Made by a program: the position numbers and the translations under genes | DNA from: JBMDXK01 sp048594375 | GTDB taxonomy: Bacteria > Pseudomonadota > Alphaproteobacteria > Rhizobiales > Methylopilaceae | Length of the DNA stretch: 64,000 nucleotides | Reading direction: 5' to 3' | Assembly (NCBI GenBank): GCA_048594375.1 | Contig: JBMDXK010000034.1 | Location: forward strand, 124,001 to 188,000 | Notes under the pieces: generated by a model | Database searches by the model: none | The model's input: only the letters and a program-made list of their open reading frames with translations | Told to the model about the DNA's origin: nothing | Shown: positions 45,207 to 53,843 of the stretch, piece by piece | Layout: the number at the start of each line of letters is the position of its first letter | Numbering within the stretch: the stretch's first letter is position 1

Positions 45207-46511
45207 TTACACCTTTCCAAACAAAATTTCATACGCCGCTGGATTGCGCAAATTGCTTGAATCAACAAGACCGGCTGTCTTGATATCGTTGGTGGCAATC
45301 TTCTGCCGCTTTCTATCCGCACCCTGCACCTTGCGTGAAAAATCCATCGTCACAGCCAGCTTGCCTTTGCGGCCATCACCTGCCACATCAAAAATGTAAA
45401 GCAGATTGCCTTTCTTTTTATCCAGCAACACAGCTTTTGGTCTCGAGAGCAATTGCGGCATGGTGCGCAGATAGTCGAGCGGCACAGCTTTACCCGCATC
45501 AACCTTCGCATCGCGCTGCATGTGCATCACCACTTGCTGATTAAGAGTGATGGCCGCACTTTGCGGTTTGATACCCTTTGCAGCCAGCGCTTCCAGCAAG
45601 CCTGTATTCAGAGCGCCAACCGCCACTGTTGAACGGTCAACCTTGCCGCCTTTTGCCGCCAGATCAAACCAGCGTTCAAATTCCTCTGCAAAAGGCTTGA
45701 GCAACCAGTCCGGATCATCATTCACCCCTGCAGCAAGTTCGGGCGGTGCGGCGGCCAGCTTGTCCATGCCATGGGTGGCAAGCCAACCGGCTTTCCCCGG
45801 ATTGTACGCCCACCCCGGATCAATCCCTTCCGGCACTGTGGTTTCAACGCCGGTGCGCCGGTTGATAAAAGTGGTCAGCGTATCTTGCGGCGGTTCAAAG
45901 GTGAGGTTTTCACCTTCCGCCTGCAGCTTTTTTACATCCCGTTCGGAAAGGCTTTGCAGCGTACAGCGGCAGTTCCAGCCGCATGGCGGTGCCCATGTAT
46001 CCCAATACGGATGATCGACCGGCAGGCAGAGATTATGCCGCGCCCGATGGGACGGGCGGGTCTCGTCATCAAGGATCGCCACATACCGCAAATAAGGTCG
46101 CGCGGCTTTCGTGGCTTCAAACGCCGTCCAATGCCCCGCCGCATAACTTACGCGCATGTTCACGTCAAAAATGGTTTTGAGACGGCGGGGGCTGCCCAAT
46201 TGCACAATCTCGACCTTGCCGGTTTCAGGGTCAAGCATAGGCTTTCTGCCCCACCAGCCCTTTGCTTGCAAAAGGGGTGTAAGCTCTTTGGAAAAGTCGC
46301 GGAAGGTTTTACCGCCGTTTAACGCCTGTTCAACGGCGTTATAAATGTCGTTGAGAACATCAAAACCCGTACTCTTGGCCACCGTAAACGCTTTTGCATG
46401 GGTATCCTGCCACGTGTCTTGCCATGCGTAGCTATCGCGCAAATTCGCACCGCGATTGCGCAAAGCCTTCAAAGCTTCGCGTGGCGGCAAGGGTTTCAGC
46501 TCTGCCGCCAT
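45207..46511 (-). CDS. Phage head morphogenesis protein (Mu gpF-like) with PBECR-type C-terminal domain
   Basis: A 434-residue minor head protein. Residues about 20-220 form the Mu F domain (VNMRVSYAAGHWTAFEATK, RYVAILDDETRPSHRARHN and PPCGWNCRCTLQSLSERDV). The C-terminal 130 residues, from QVVMHMQRDAKVDAGK to KRQKIATNDIKTAGLVD, resemble the phage Barnase/EndoU/RelE-like (PBECR2) nuclease domain. Such a fused toxin-like domain may be injected with the DNA. It is followed by a structured gap; the late unit appears to end here. Confidence 0.85.
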   Translation of the reverse strand: MAAELKPLPPREALKALRNRGANLRDSYAWQDTWQDTHAKAFTVAKSTGFDVLNDIYNAVEQALNGGKTFRDFSKELTPLLQAKGWWGRKPMLDPETGKVEIVQLGSPRRLKTIFDVNMRVSYAAGHWTAFEATKAARPYLRYVAILDDETRPSHRARHNLCLPVDHPYWDTWAPPCGWNCRCTLQSLSERDVKKLQAEGENLTFEPPQDTLTTFINRRTGVETTVPEGIDPGWAYNPGKAGWLATHGMDKLAAAPPELAAGVNDDPDWLLKPFAEEFERWFDLAAKGGKVDRSTVAVGALNTGLLEALAAKGIKPQSAAITLNQQVVMHMQRDAKVDAGKAVPLDYLRTMPQLLSRPKAVLLDKKKGNLLYIFDVAGDGRKGKLAVTMDFSRKVQGADRKRQKIATNDIKTAGLVDSSNLRNPAAYEILFGKV

Positions 46512-46513
46512 GG

Positions 46514-48109
46514 CTACCCCTCGTCCGATAAGGTTTCATTCGCGGCACCCGCGATATGGGCAGCAAACATCGCCTGCGCCAGCTTATCAGTAAGCGCGCT
46601 CACATCCATGCTTTTGAACTGCTCCGCCAACACCGCTTTGAATTCATCCATGCTGTTGCAGCTGGCAATCTTTTGCTCAAGCCCCGCCACCATCGGCGCA
46701 ACCAGCGGCTCCCAGCCTTCATCGCCCAAGATGTCGGCAGTGGCATCGTCAACCGCATCAACCATTTTGCCGCCTCCGGCAATATGGTTTTTAGGAGCGG
46801 CAGTGCTGTTGACCGATTGCTCGACCGGCGGTGCAAGTGCTGGCGGCGCACCCAGAGGCAAAGCTCTGGACTGAACAGGTCGCAAGAGCTTTTCATCTTT
46901 TGCGGGATCAGCCAAACCAATCTTATCGCGGACTTCAGTCATGCTGGCTTCGCCGCCCATATCAACAAAAGTTTTTACCCGCACCATGAACTTATCAAGA
47001 TCAACTTCCTCTTCACGGCCAATGCGGATTCGTGGGTAAGCCCTTTGCTTGCCAAAATTGAGATCAATCAGCGGACGCGCCAGATCGCGGTTGAGGGTTG
47101 CCGCCAGCTGCCGCGCATCCCCGCGCTCAATGTCTTCACGTACTTTGTCATGAGTTTTGCCAACCGCATGACCGCCTGCAATGGCATCTGTGGTGCCGGT
47201 CTGCCCTAAAACCAGCTTGGACACCTGCCGATCCAGCCAGTCGGCACGTTTTTCATAAAGCTCATGGCTGCCCGAAAGTTTGGCTTCGATAAATTCTATC
47301 GCCATGCTGGCCGGAACAATCGCGGAATAATCCACGCCGATATTCGCCAACGCCCGCAAAAGAATGTCTTTGTCTTTTTCGGTTGCGCCCTCGCCAAACT
47401 TACCCAGCCGCAACGGCTGCCCATAGGCCTCAACAAAAATCGCCCAATCTTTTAATGTAAAGCTCTTGAACAGGAACGCCCACGACACCCCCCGCGCCAA
47501 CCCGCCACGGATCGGCAAACCCGATTTTACCTTCGCGCAATGCCTGATCCACTTATACGGCTCCAGCGGGATATTGCCCGACACATCACGGAGCAGCAAG
47601 GTCTCGCCATCCGTCTGGTCAAACACAAACCAGCGCGGATCACGGTGCTTCAACACCGATGGCCGCCACTGGCCTTCTGAGGTATCCCAGAGAATTTCAG
47701 TGGCAGAAAACCCTTTGCCAACCGCATCCAGCACGTCAATCAGCTCATCTTCAAACCCATCACGCTCAATCACTTCACGAACAAGATCGGCCATTTCCAC
47801 GCTGCGGCTATCATCACCAGCCGCCTCAACCGTGATGTTCAAGCCAGCAACTTGCCGCTTGCGGATGGACAGCACACCGGCATAGTGCAGATCCCGCTCT
47901 TCCATGTCTTCCGCCAGCGCCAAATACGATTCCGGATCGCCATTGATGGACTCGCGCAAAAGGTTTGCGAGCTTCCCCGGTGTAAGCCCCGCTGCGGGAT
48001 GGTGCGCATAATGCTGCCGCACCCCGCGTGTCGTGGGCGCAGCTTGTTCCTGTTTGAGTTTTGCGGTGCTGACCGGAAAGCCATACACATCAACCAGACC
48101 TTTGTTCAT
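46514..48109 (-). CDS. Portal protein, DUF935 (Mu gp29-like)
   Basis: A 531-residue DUF935 portal through which DNA is packed. Recognisable segments are YLALAEDMEERDLHYAGVLS, LPIRGGLARGVSWAFLFKSF and EAYGQPLRLGKFGEGATEKD. The ATG shares one base with the terminase stop. The C-terminal 100 residues are low complexity, as in other Mu-like portals. Confidence 0.94.
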   Translation of the reverse strand: MNKGLVDVYGFPVSTAKLKQEQAAPTTRGVRQHYAHHPAAGLTPGKLANLLRESINGDPESYLALAEDMEERDLHYAGVLSIRKRQVAGLNITVEAAGDDSRSVEMADLVREVIERDGFEDELIDVLDAVGKGFSATEILWDTSEGQWRPSVLKHRDPRWFVFDQTDGETLLLRDVSGNIPLEPYKWIRHCAKVKSGLPIRGGLARGVSWAFLFKSFTLKDWAIFVEAYGQPLRLGKFGEGATEKDKDILLRALANIGVDYSAIVPASMAIEFIEAKLSGSHELYEKRADWLDRQVSKLVLGQTGTTDAIAGGHAVGKTHDKVREDIERGDARQLAATLNRDLARPLIDLNFGKQRAYPRIRIGREEEVDLDKFMVRVKTFVDMGGEASMTEVRDKIGLADPAKDEKLLRPVQSRALPLGAPPALAPPVEQSVNSTAAPKNHIAGGGKMVDAVDDATADILGDEGWEPLVAPMVAGLEQKIASCNSMDEFKAVLAEQFKSMDVSALTDKLAQAMFAAHIAGAANETLSDEG

Positions 48110-49755
48110 CAGAAAATACCCCCTCTGCGGCGCATGGAGGCCATACGATAAGGCCGGTCATCACTGCCATGTTCATGATCGAATTTTGAAGGACGCGGCG
48201 GCGCAGGTGTGTAACCGTAAGAAACTGCTTGCATCTTGCTGGCAAAATAAGCCAGCGCCAGAGCCACCGCCGCATCGCCATGCCGTTTCTTGCCTTTGGT
48301 TCCGGTGCGCACTGCGGGTACCATGGGTATGCCGCGCTCCACTTTCACCAGCGATAAATCGGAAAGGATGTCATCATCTTTCGGGATGCTGATCGCTGCA
48401 TCCTCAAATGCGGTTTTTACGGGAGGCATGTTCACGCGGTACCACTCTTGGCTTAGCTTGATCGCCGCCACCAGACCGCCACCCGCGCCCTCATCTTTTG
48501 GTGCAAAGCCAAACTCACGCCCCATCGTCTCGGCCACATATTCACCCGAACCTGTGGCATCGAACGCCGCGCCAATCAGACGCGGTGCAGCCTTCATAAT
48601 ATCCCGCACAATGGCGGCCTGTTCCGAATGCGGCACCCCGCGCATTTCCACCACCAGCACGGTGTCGCGTTTTAAAGTCTTGCTGAGCGCCAGCAGGAAC
48701 ACCACCGACAAATCCGCCACACGGGCAAAGTCAAACCCCAGCGCGTGCATCCGTGCCGGATCGAGTTTGTCCAGGACGAGTGACAGCTCCACCATGAACG
48801 GTAAAATAAACGAGCGGCGCTCCAACTCTGGCCGCTGCAGATAATCCAGCGGCAATTCCAGCCGCAAAATCGGAATATCCGGCACCATCCGCGCTTCAAT
48901 CAGCGGGCTGGAAAGCCATGTGCCCGAACCAAGTGTCGGAATGCAATAAAGCTCTTCATCCGCGCCATCACCGTAAAAGTCAATAATCTTCTGCCGCCAG
49001 ATGGCTTCGCCTTCAATGGTGTATTCCGTGCCTTTTACAAGGCAGATGCGCTCATAAAGCCCGTCTTTCAGCGCATCATCAAAATCAATGCGGATGTGCG
49101 AATAAATAGAACGACCAGAAAGAATTTCCTGTATCTGCCGGTTGAACTCGTTATCAACGCCGTTATGCGTGGAACAGACCACCACCTGACCGCCCCACAT
49201 CAGAAACGCCAAGGCCGCTTTGAGCAGTTCGGGCAGACTGTCCACGAACGCCGCCTCGTCAATAATGACCACGCCCTGCTTACCGCGCAATGTGCGCGGT
49301 GCAGAGGAAAGCGCAAGAATTTCAAAGCCCGATGCAAAACGGATGCGGAAAGCCTGAATGGAGCGGTCACCATCCTTATCGCTATCATCAAACAGGAACT
49401 CATCAACCGACAATGCGGCCTTGTTGAACGACCGTGACCACATGGCGCAGGCATCAATAAATTCACGGGTCATTTCCTGAGAATAGGAAATGTACATTAC
49501 GTCCATGCCGCCCGCGCTTTTGGTTCTGCCCGCCCGCAATGCAGCATAAGAAGCCAGCCCCCACGTCAAACCGATACGGCGGGATTTTTCGATAAACAGC
49601 ACCTCAACCGCGGTGCTGTCCAGCAGCCCCACAGCTTTTGCCTGATACGGCAAAAGGACACTTGGAACCCCAAGCTCGGCCAGCATGTCTGGCACCACTT
49701 GTGTGGATTGCTGCCGCAGAACCTGCCATTGCTCTTTGCTTAACGGTGCGCTCAT
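48109..49755 (-). CDS. Terminase large subunit (Mu gp28-like)
   Basis: A 548-residue DNA-packaging motor. The ATPase part has a Walker-A-like EKSRRIGLTWGLASYAAL and Walker B GVVIIDEAAFVDSLPELL; the nuclease part has LGFDFARVADLSVVFLLALS, FDATGSGEYVAE and a late HGDAAVALALAYF. Mu-like terminases pack headfuls with host DNA attached. Its start overlaps the small-subunit stop by 4 bp. Confidence 0.94.
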   Translation of the reverse strand: MSAPLSKEQWQVLRQQSTQVVPDMLAELGVPSVLLPYQAKAVGLLDSTAVEVLFIEKSRRIGLTWGLASYAALRAGRTKSAGGMDVMYISYSQEMTREFIDACAMWSRSFNKAALSVDEFLFDDSDKDGDRSIQAFRIRFASGFEILALSSAPRTLRGKQGVVIIDEAAFVDSLPELLKAALAFLMWGGQVVVCSTHNGVDNEFNRQIQEILSGRSIYSHIRIDFDDALKDGLYERICLVKGTEYTIEGEAIWRQKIIDFYGDGADEELYCIPTLGSGTWLSSPLIEARMVPDIPILRLELPLDYLQRPELERRSFILPFMVELSLVLDKLDPARMHALGFDFARVADLSVVFLLALSKTLKRDTVLVVEMRGVPHSEQAAIVRDIMKAAPRLIGAAFDATGSGEYVAETMGREFGFAPKDEGAGGGLVAAIKLSQEWYRVNMPPVKTAFEDAAISIPKDDDILSDLSLVKVERGIPMVPAVRTGTKGKKRHGDAAVALALAYFASKMQAVSYGYTPAPPRPSKFDHEHGSDDRPYRMASMRRRGGIF

Positions 49756-50336
49756 TGGCGAATACCCAGAATTTCAGACTTGATGCTGTCGGATGCTTCT
49801 TTGCTGAGACCTTTCTCTTTGGCCACCACATCGACCACCTCTTCGACTTTCGCGCTAAATTCCGCATCCAGTTTCTGGCGGCGCGTAGTGGAAAGGTTTT
49901 CGGCAATTTGCAAGCTGCGCACAGCTCCTGCCATTGCCAGCGCTTCTTTCGGCTTAAAGCCATGCTCTCCGGCACTTTCCAGCATTTCCAACAGCAGCGT
50001 TTTAAGCGTCAATGTGACAGCCTTGGTGATATCGTCTGCCTCTTCACCATCCGCCTTATCCACCACAACTTCGGCCAGCATCCGCGCCCGTTTGTGACGT
50101 TGGCTCAGCGCTACAGAGCGCAAGGCATGACGATTGAATGAAGAGAAGGAAGGAATATCAAAACCAAGGCCAATCTCGCCTTGCAGCGCAATCAGCTTGG
50201 TTCGGAACTCCGCATAAATTTCTGTCTGGCTGCGGTCAGAGCGTCCCAGTTCCTGCGCCGCCCACGCAACAATCAGCTCGCATTCTTCCGGCAGCATATC
50301 AATGGCATTCGGGCGTGGCCGTGTGTGCTTTGCCAT
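49752..50336 (-). CDS. Terminase small subunit, DUF3486 (Mu gp27-like)
   Basis: A 194-residue DUF3486 protein. The N-terminal helical DNA-binding region starts RPNAIDMLPEECELIVAWA and contains SFSSFNRHALRSVALSQRHK; the C-terminal half is coiled coil. It should recognise the phage packaging site and recruit the large subunit. Confidence 0.9.
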   Translation of the reverse strand: MAKHTRPRPNAIDMLPEECELIVAWAAQELGRSDRSQTEIYAEFRTKLIALQGEIGLGFDIPSFSSFNRHALRSVALSQRHKRARMLAEVVVDKADGEEADDITKAVTLTLKTLLLEMLESAGEHGFKPKEALAMAGAVRSLQIAENLSTTRRQKLDAEFSAKVEEVVDVVAKEKGLSKEASDSIKSEILGIRQ

Positions 50337-50343
50337 GGCTCAC

Positions 50344-50658
50344 CTATTCAATGTCGGAGGGGCGCTGCACACCCTCAAGATAACTCACGCGCTCAACATG
50401 ATACCGACCACTGCGCGTCAGTGTTGCCATAACAACCGTCTCAACACGGGTAAGCCGCACCGCACCGGCGCTTTCTTCCAGCCATTTGAGCTGGTTATGA
50501 ATGTAATCGCGGGTTTTGGTGTAGCCAAACTGCTTCACGATCCGCTCAAGCAAGCTGTCATTGAGCGTGGCGTTATTCTCTTCCGCCAGCGCTCGCAGGA
50601 TGATCAGCCGAACGTTTTCGTTGACGCTTTTTTCTCTGAAAGCTTTGTAATCGCTCAT
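50344..50658 (-). CDS. VpaChn25_0724-type phage protein (Mu gp26-like)
   Basis: A 104-residue winged-helix-like protein. It has IILRALAEENNATLNDSLLE and GYTKTRDYIHNQLKWLEESG-like sequence, which matches the small proteins placed before terminase in Mu-like phages. The role is unknown but it is conserved in this module. Confidence 0.82.
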   Translation of the reverse strand: MSDYKAFREKSVNENVRLIILRALAEENNATLNDSLLERIVKQFGYTKTRDYIHNQLKWLEESAGAVRLTRVETVVMATLTRSGRYHVERVSYLEGVQRPSDIE

Positions 50659-50673
50659 GTGCCTTACCTAATT

Positions 50674-51009
50674 TCAAGAACTACTGCTTTGCCGCAACAA
50701 ATATTCCTCAACCCGCCGCTGCGTAATGCCAATGCTTTTCAGCTCTGTTGCCATAGAGGCCAGTTCCGTTTTCAAATCTTTCATTTGCAGTTCCAGCTTA
50801 TGGTGCGCATCCTTGTCCGGCAGATGCTTGATTGAGCTTTCAATCTCTTGGATTTGCCGCCCCTGCCTGTCTTGTACCGAACGGATTTCGGCAATGTCCT
50901 CGCTGTTGCGTTTGGAACGCGCGGTCAGCAAGACATAGAGTGCGGTCAGCACAGAGATAACCAACGATGGAATGGTGAGAAGATCGCGTATTTCACTTAG
51001 GCTCCACAT
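50674..51009 (-). CDS. DUF2730 protein (Mu gp25-like)
   Basis: A 111-residue protein with one N-terminal membrane segment (IPSLVISVLTALYVLLTA) and a long coiled coil, the DUF2730 layout. The ATG at 51009 overlaps the zinc-finger gene stop (TGATG). The function is unknown; membrane topology suggests a role in lysis or DNA entry. Confidence 0.85.
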   Translation of the reverse strand: MWSLSEIRDLLTIPSLVISVLTALYVLLTARSKRNSEDIAEIRSVQDRQGRQIQEIESSIKHLPDKDAHHKLELQMKDLKTELASMATELKSIGITQRRVEEYLLRQSSSS

Positions 51010-51233
51010 CACATCCACCGCGCATAATCCCGCTCAAAGAGCGTCTGGCAAGTAATGCAGCGGCAGGCGGACGGCATGGCCGCACGGCGTTCCGCATCAA
51101 TCAGCTCTGCGCAATCCACGCATTCGGGCTTGCCTTCCGCTTGTAAAGCTGTTCTGACTTTCAAAATACTGGCCTCCCGCTCTTGTTCTGCCCGTTGGTT
51201 TGCTTCATCAATGAGGTTATTAATGCCCCGCAT
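51009..51233 (-). CDS. TraR/DksA-type zinc-finger protein
   Basis: A 74-residue protein with an N-terminal coiled helix and the zinc ribbon CVDCAELIDAERRAAMPSAC followed by CRCITCQ, as in the TraR/DksA C4 family found in Mu-like late operons. TraR relatives bind RNA polymerase. The ATG at 51233 follows GGAGG and is preferred to 51266. Confidence 0.88.
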   Translation of the reverse strand: MRGINNLIDEANQRAEQEREASILKVRTALQAEGKPECVDCAELIDAERRAAMPSACRCITCQTLFERDYARWM

Positions 51234-51504
51234 GTTTTGCCTCCGGCAAAGCATCAATTGCGGCAACAGCAGCGCCGCGTCTGGCTTCGCAAAGCTTTAA
51301 AGCAGAGCGGTCACGCCCCCACGCGCTCACCACTTCCCGCGCACTCAAAGCGCGGTCAGGCAGCACTTGTGGGGCAGCACAGGCTTTCCGGCTGGATGGC
51401 GGCAAGGCGGGTGTTACCACCTGCGCCACCACAACGTCACGGTTTGCGGAGCAGCCGGACGCGGTCAGCGTCAAGGCCGCAAGCACTATCAGGCAAGGCC
51501 GCAT
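51220..51504 (-). CDS. Rz1-like outer-membrane spanin lipoprotein
   Basis: A 94-residue lipoprotein beginning MRPCLIVLAALTLTASGC with a lipobox at the Cys. The body has the Pro-rich and RALSAREVVSAWGRDRSALK segment typical of Rz1/LysC in Mu-like phages. The start at 51504 follows GGAG at 7 bp. The 5' part lies inside the Rz gene in another frame, the classic nested Rz/Rz1 form. Together they fuse inner and outer membranes at lysis. Confidence 0.8.
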   Translation of the reverse strand: MRPCLIVLAALTLTASGCSANRDVVVAQVVTPALPPSSRKACAAPQVLPDRALSAREVVSAWGRDRSALKLCEARRGAAVAAIDALPEAKHAGH

Positions 51505-51778
51505 TGGCATGCTCCAGATCATCAATGTGTTGCTGAAATTGTTCGGTTTGGAGAGCAAGCGCACCTTCAAGACGCTGCGTCTCCTCCACCTGCAAAAGCT
51601 TGGCTAGGGCTGTCTGCTCATTGGCTCTGGCAATCTCGCCCCGCCAATAAATGTCACGCTCTGTACGCGCTTCGCTAACCATGCCTTTAATCACCAGTAC
51701 AGCGCTGCTGAAGGTGACAAGCAAAGCAACCAGAAAAGCAATCAGGACAATATGAATGTGCTTAAAACCAAACATCAT
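51437..51778 (-). CDS. Rz-like inner-membrane spanin
   Basis: A 113-residue protein with an N-terminal membrane segment (IHIVLIAFLVALLVTFSSAV) and a periplasmic coiled coil (ANEQTALAKLLQVEETQRLE). It ends DSACGLDADRVRLLRKP, as in many Rz proteins. The ATG overlaps the holin stop by 4 bp, and Rz1 starts inside it. Confidence 0.85.
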   Translation of the reverse strand: MMFGFKHIHIVLIAFLVALLVTFSSAVLVIKGMVSEARTERDIYWRGEIARANEQTALAKLLQVEETQRLEGALALQTEQFQQHIDDLEHANAALPDSACGLDADRVRLLRKP

Positions 51779-52020
51779 TCGCCCTCCCGCTCATGCATGG
51801 CTTGAAAATCCCGCGATCCCGTCCAGCGGTGAATGCCCAAAAGGCCAGCAATCAGGGCAACCATGGAGGGGATGGTGATCCCCGCCAGCTCAACGGCCTG
51901 CTGTTTTCCGGCCAAGCCGCCAGCCACCAGCACCAGAATAACCACCCACGCCAATGCGAAAGACGGCCACATAATTTGCCGTGTCATCCGATAACTGGGA
52001 TTAAAAGACCTTTGCGTCAT
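51775..52020 (-). CDS. Putative holin
   Basis: An 81-residue protein with two membrane segments (about 20-38 and 47-64) and a charged C-terminus. It lies between endolysin and spanins and overlaps both by 4 bp, so a holin that lets the endolysin out is the best reading. The family is not identified by sequence. Confidence 0.72.
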   Translation of the reverse strand: MTQRSFNPSYRMTRQIMWPSFALAWVVILVLVAGGLAGKQQAVELAGITIPSMVALIAGLLGIHRWTGSRDFQAMHEREGE

Positions 52021-52508
52021 GCCAGCTTCTCCGGTGCCGCTGGCAAGCCATGGATGCGGGCAAAGGTGCGTGCATCAAAACACGGGCAATCTTTGAGCCA
52101 TTCGTCCCGCTCAATAGTGCCGTTGCCGTTTTTGTCGGGGGAAAGATCACGATGCCCCAAAACCGTAGCTTTGGGGTAGCGCTTTACAAGCTCTTTGATG
52201 AGCTTGACCGCACTGAGTTTTTGTTCTGTTGTAAAGTTGTCTTCAGGTCGCGCGGTTACATTGTTCAATCCTCCAACCAAGCAGATTCCGAGGGTGGTTG
52301 AATTATGTCCTTTAACGTGGCTTCCAACGTCATTCTCCGGACGGCCTGCCTCCACCGTCCCATCACGCTGCACAACATAGTGATAGCCGATATCCCGCCA
52401 GCCGTTTTTAAGGTGCCATTGACGGATCTCCGCTGCTCCCACATTCTGCTTTGCGCGTGTGGCCGAACAGTGAAGAACGATATAATGTGTTGAGCGGCGA
52501 ACAGACAT
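52017..52508 (-). CDS. N-acetylmuramoyl-L-alanine amidase endolysin
   Basis: A 163-residue amidase of the T7-lysozyme/PGRP fold. The zinc ligands are in YIVLHCSATRA, GHRDLSPDKNG and the Cys in KDCPCFDARTF; GYHYVVQRDGTVEAGRP is also diagnostic. It cuts the peptidoglycan cross-link for lysis. There is no signal peptide, so release depends on the holin. Its ribosome site AAGGGG lies in the 3' arm of a hairpin right before the ATG. Confidence 0.94.
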   Translation of the reverse strand: MSVRRSTHYIVLHCSATRAKQNVGAAEIRQWHLKNGWRDIGYHYVVQRDGTVEAGRPENDVGSHVKGHNSTTLGICLVGGLNNVTARPEDNFTTEQKLSAVKLIKELVKRYPKATVLGHRDLSPDKNGNGTIERDEWLKDCPCFDARTFARIHGLPAAPEKLA

Positions 52509-52533
52509 AAAAAAATCCCCTTGTACGGGGATT
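52509..52533 (-). terminator. Hairpin and T-run directly before the endolysin start codon
   Basis: Stem AATCCCC / GGGGATT with a 6-base loop, then TTTTTTT ATG (minus strand). It can end the transcript of the Mor/C gene. The 3' arm AAGGGG is also the endolysin ribosome site, so pairing would hide it. Confidence 0.75.
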
Positions 52534-52552
52534 AATTTCGCCTTTTTAGGCT

Positions 52553-52578
52553 TTGCAATATAGACTGACGGGTGTGTA
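52553..52578 (-). promoter_or_regulatory. Late-promoter-like element, diverged copy 3 (lysis genes)
   Basis: TACACACCCGTCAGTC then TATATTGCAA. It matches 18 of 26 bases ungapped with the 32-bp repeat (TACACA, AG.CT and TTGCA blocks conserved). It begins 9 nt after the Mor/C stop and 45 nt before the endolysin start, the place of Plys in Mu. Confidence 0.5.
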
Positions 52579-52586
52579 GCAACTTC

Positions 52587-52973
52587 TTAGAACATGTCCA
52601 TTTGTCGCTTATCCCGCTTGTTTCTGTAAACGCTCATATCCGTAATATGCAGTTCACGCGCAATGCGTTTCACAGACCAGCCTTTGACCAAAGTAAAATA
52701 TTTAACCAGGTATTCTTTAGGTATCGGGAGCCGATGGTAACCAGAGCCAAGCACTTGCGTCAATGCCATGATTTGCGGCACCGACAAGATGGAGCCAATT
52801 TCGAGCCTTTCCTGCGGCTTCTTAGCCAAGTATATGCCGGTTCCTCCAAACTTCATAAAGAGTTCAATGGCTTTTTCCCGTCCCAAAACCTCCACAAAAG
52901 GCCGCACATGCGCAGGAACAATCAAATCTTCTGCGGGATCATAACCCAAATCATCATCGTCATTATCCGTCAT
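52587..52973 (-). CDS. Mor/C-type late transcription activator
   Basis: A 128-residue Mor/C family protein. It has the dimerisation region VEVLGREKAIELFMKFGGTG followed by a C-terminal helix-turn-helix, GWSVKRIARELHITDMSVYR. In Mu, Mor turns on the middle and C the late promoters; only one such gene is visible, so it may do both. The ATG at 52973 follows GCGGAGG and overlaps the gemA stop by 11 bp. Confidence 0.9.
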   Translation of the reverse strand: MTDNDDDDLGYDPAEDLIVPAHVRPFVEVLGREKAIELFMKFGGTGIYLAKKPQERLEIGSILSVPQIMALTQVLGSGYHRLPIPKEYLVKYFTLVKGWSVKRIARELHITDMSVYRNKRDKRQMDMF

Positions 52974-53550
52974 TTTTAAGCCTCCGCACATGCCGCCCTA
53001 ATTCCCGCACCACACCGTTCCAGTCCAGCTCTGGACGGCCATATTTCCACGCATAAAGGCCGTCATAGGCGCTGAATGGAAAACTGTTTTTGAGCATGTC
53101 CCACTGCGCCAGCGCCACGATCTCGCCGTTGTCCATATCCTGAACCCAGAAACACCCAGCCTCGCGCTTCATCATGGATTTGAGCGCTTCAATCACTTTG
53201 CGCGCTTCACCGGCATCTTTCAAAAACCGCACATGGTCGATGTGGGTTTGCCGTTTCACGAAGGCAATCAGCGCCTTATCCTCACGGCTGCGGATAATCC
53301 CAAGGTTCCACGCGGATATCCAAAAGGCTTGCAGCACTTTGGCAAACTGGCCTTCCAGAGGCTTTGAACGCCCCTTAAACGCCGGTTTAAAACCCGCATT
53401 TTTGAGGTGATCCACTACCATGCCGCGCTCTTTTTCGCTCATGGCTCTGGTGGAGTCCTTGCCGGTAACGCGGCGGCACATCCCGCGAAAATCATCCTCA
53501 TCAATGCTCAGCTGCTTTTTTGCAATATGGATCATCGCCAGTGAGTTCAT
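52963..53550 (-). CDS. GemA-like protein (Mu gp16, DUF1018)
   Basis: A 195-residue GemA/gp16 protein. It has MIHIAKKQLSIDEDDFRGMC, RRVTGKDSTRAMSEKERG, then LGIIRSREDKALIAFVKRQT. GemA affects host gyrase and gene expression in Mu. The first 42 codons are nearly identical at DNA level to those of the gene at 54103; here they continue in the family-typical way, so this copy is ancestral. Confidence 0.9.
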   Translation of the reverse strand: MNSLAMIHIAKKQLSIDEDDFRGMCRRVTGKDSTRAMSEKERGMVVDHLKNAGFKPAFKGRSKPLEGQFAKVLQAFWISAWNLGIIRSREDKALIAFVKRQTHIDHVRFLKDAGEARKVIEALKSMMKREAGCFWVQDMDNGEIVALAQWDMLKNSFPFSAYDGLYAWKYGRPELDWNGVVRELGRHVRRLKNDG

Positions 53551-53551
53551 G
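53425..53551 (-). repeat. gemA 5' duplication, copy 1
   Basis: Perfect for 111 bp (53425-53535) with 54196-54306 at an offset of 771 bp, and 124 of 127 identical up to just past the start codons. It encodes the first 42 residues of GemA. Confidence 0.95.
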
Positions 53552-53843
53552 CTGCACCTCGTGCCAACTTTAACAAAACTTCGTTGAATTCCAGAGGAAT
53601 AATTCCTCCTGCCAATTTTATTAAATCACAACCGTTACAATCCAAGAGTATTTTTGCAGCTGCAGCTATTGGAGAAACTTGTTTTGGGACTTGCTTCAGC
53701 GCTTCCAAATGCGCTCTGGCGGCTTTAGCAAGAAGCGCAACATCTTTAAACTTATATCCTTCCATATCATAGGATGGATTTTCCTCTAATTCTCCTTCAA
53801 TCCAATTCAAATGTCTTTCCAAATCTTTAGCATCAATAGTCAT
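53547..53843 (-). CDS. Hypothetical early phage protein
   Basis: A 98-residue acidic, helical protein (MTIDAKDLERHLNWIEGELE). It is unrecognised. A GGAGG site precedes the ATG, which overlaps the upstream stop in ATGA form; the stop overlaps the gemA ATG likewise. The two Cys in LLDCNGCDLIKL could bind a metal. It is part of the middle operon. Confidence 0.7.
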   Translation of the reverse strand: MTIDAKDLERHLNWIEGELEENPSYDMEGYKFKDVALLAKAARAHLEALKQVPKQVSPIAAAAKILLDCNGCDLIKLAGGIIPLEFNEVLLKLARGAA

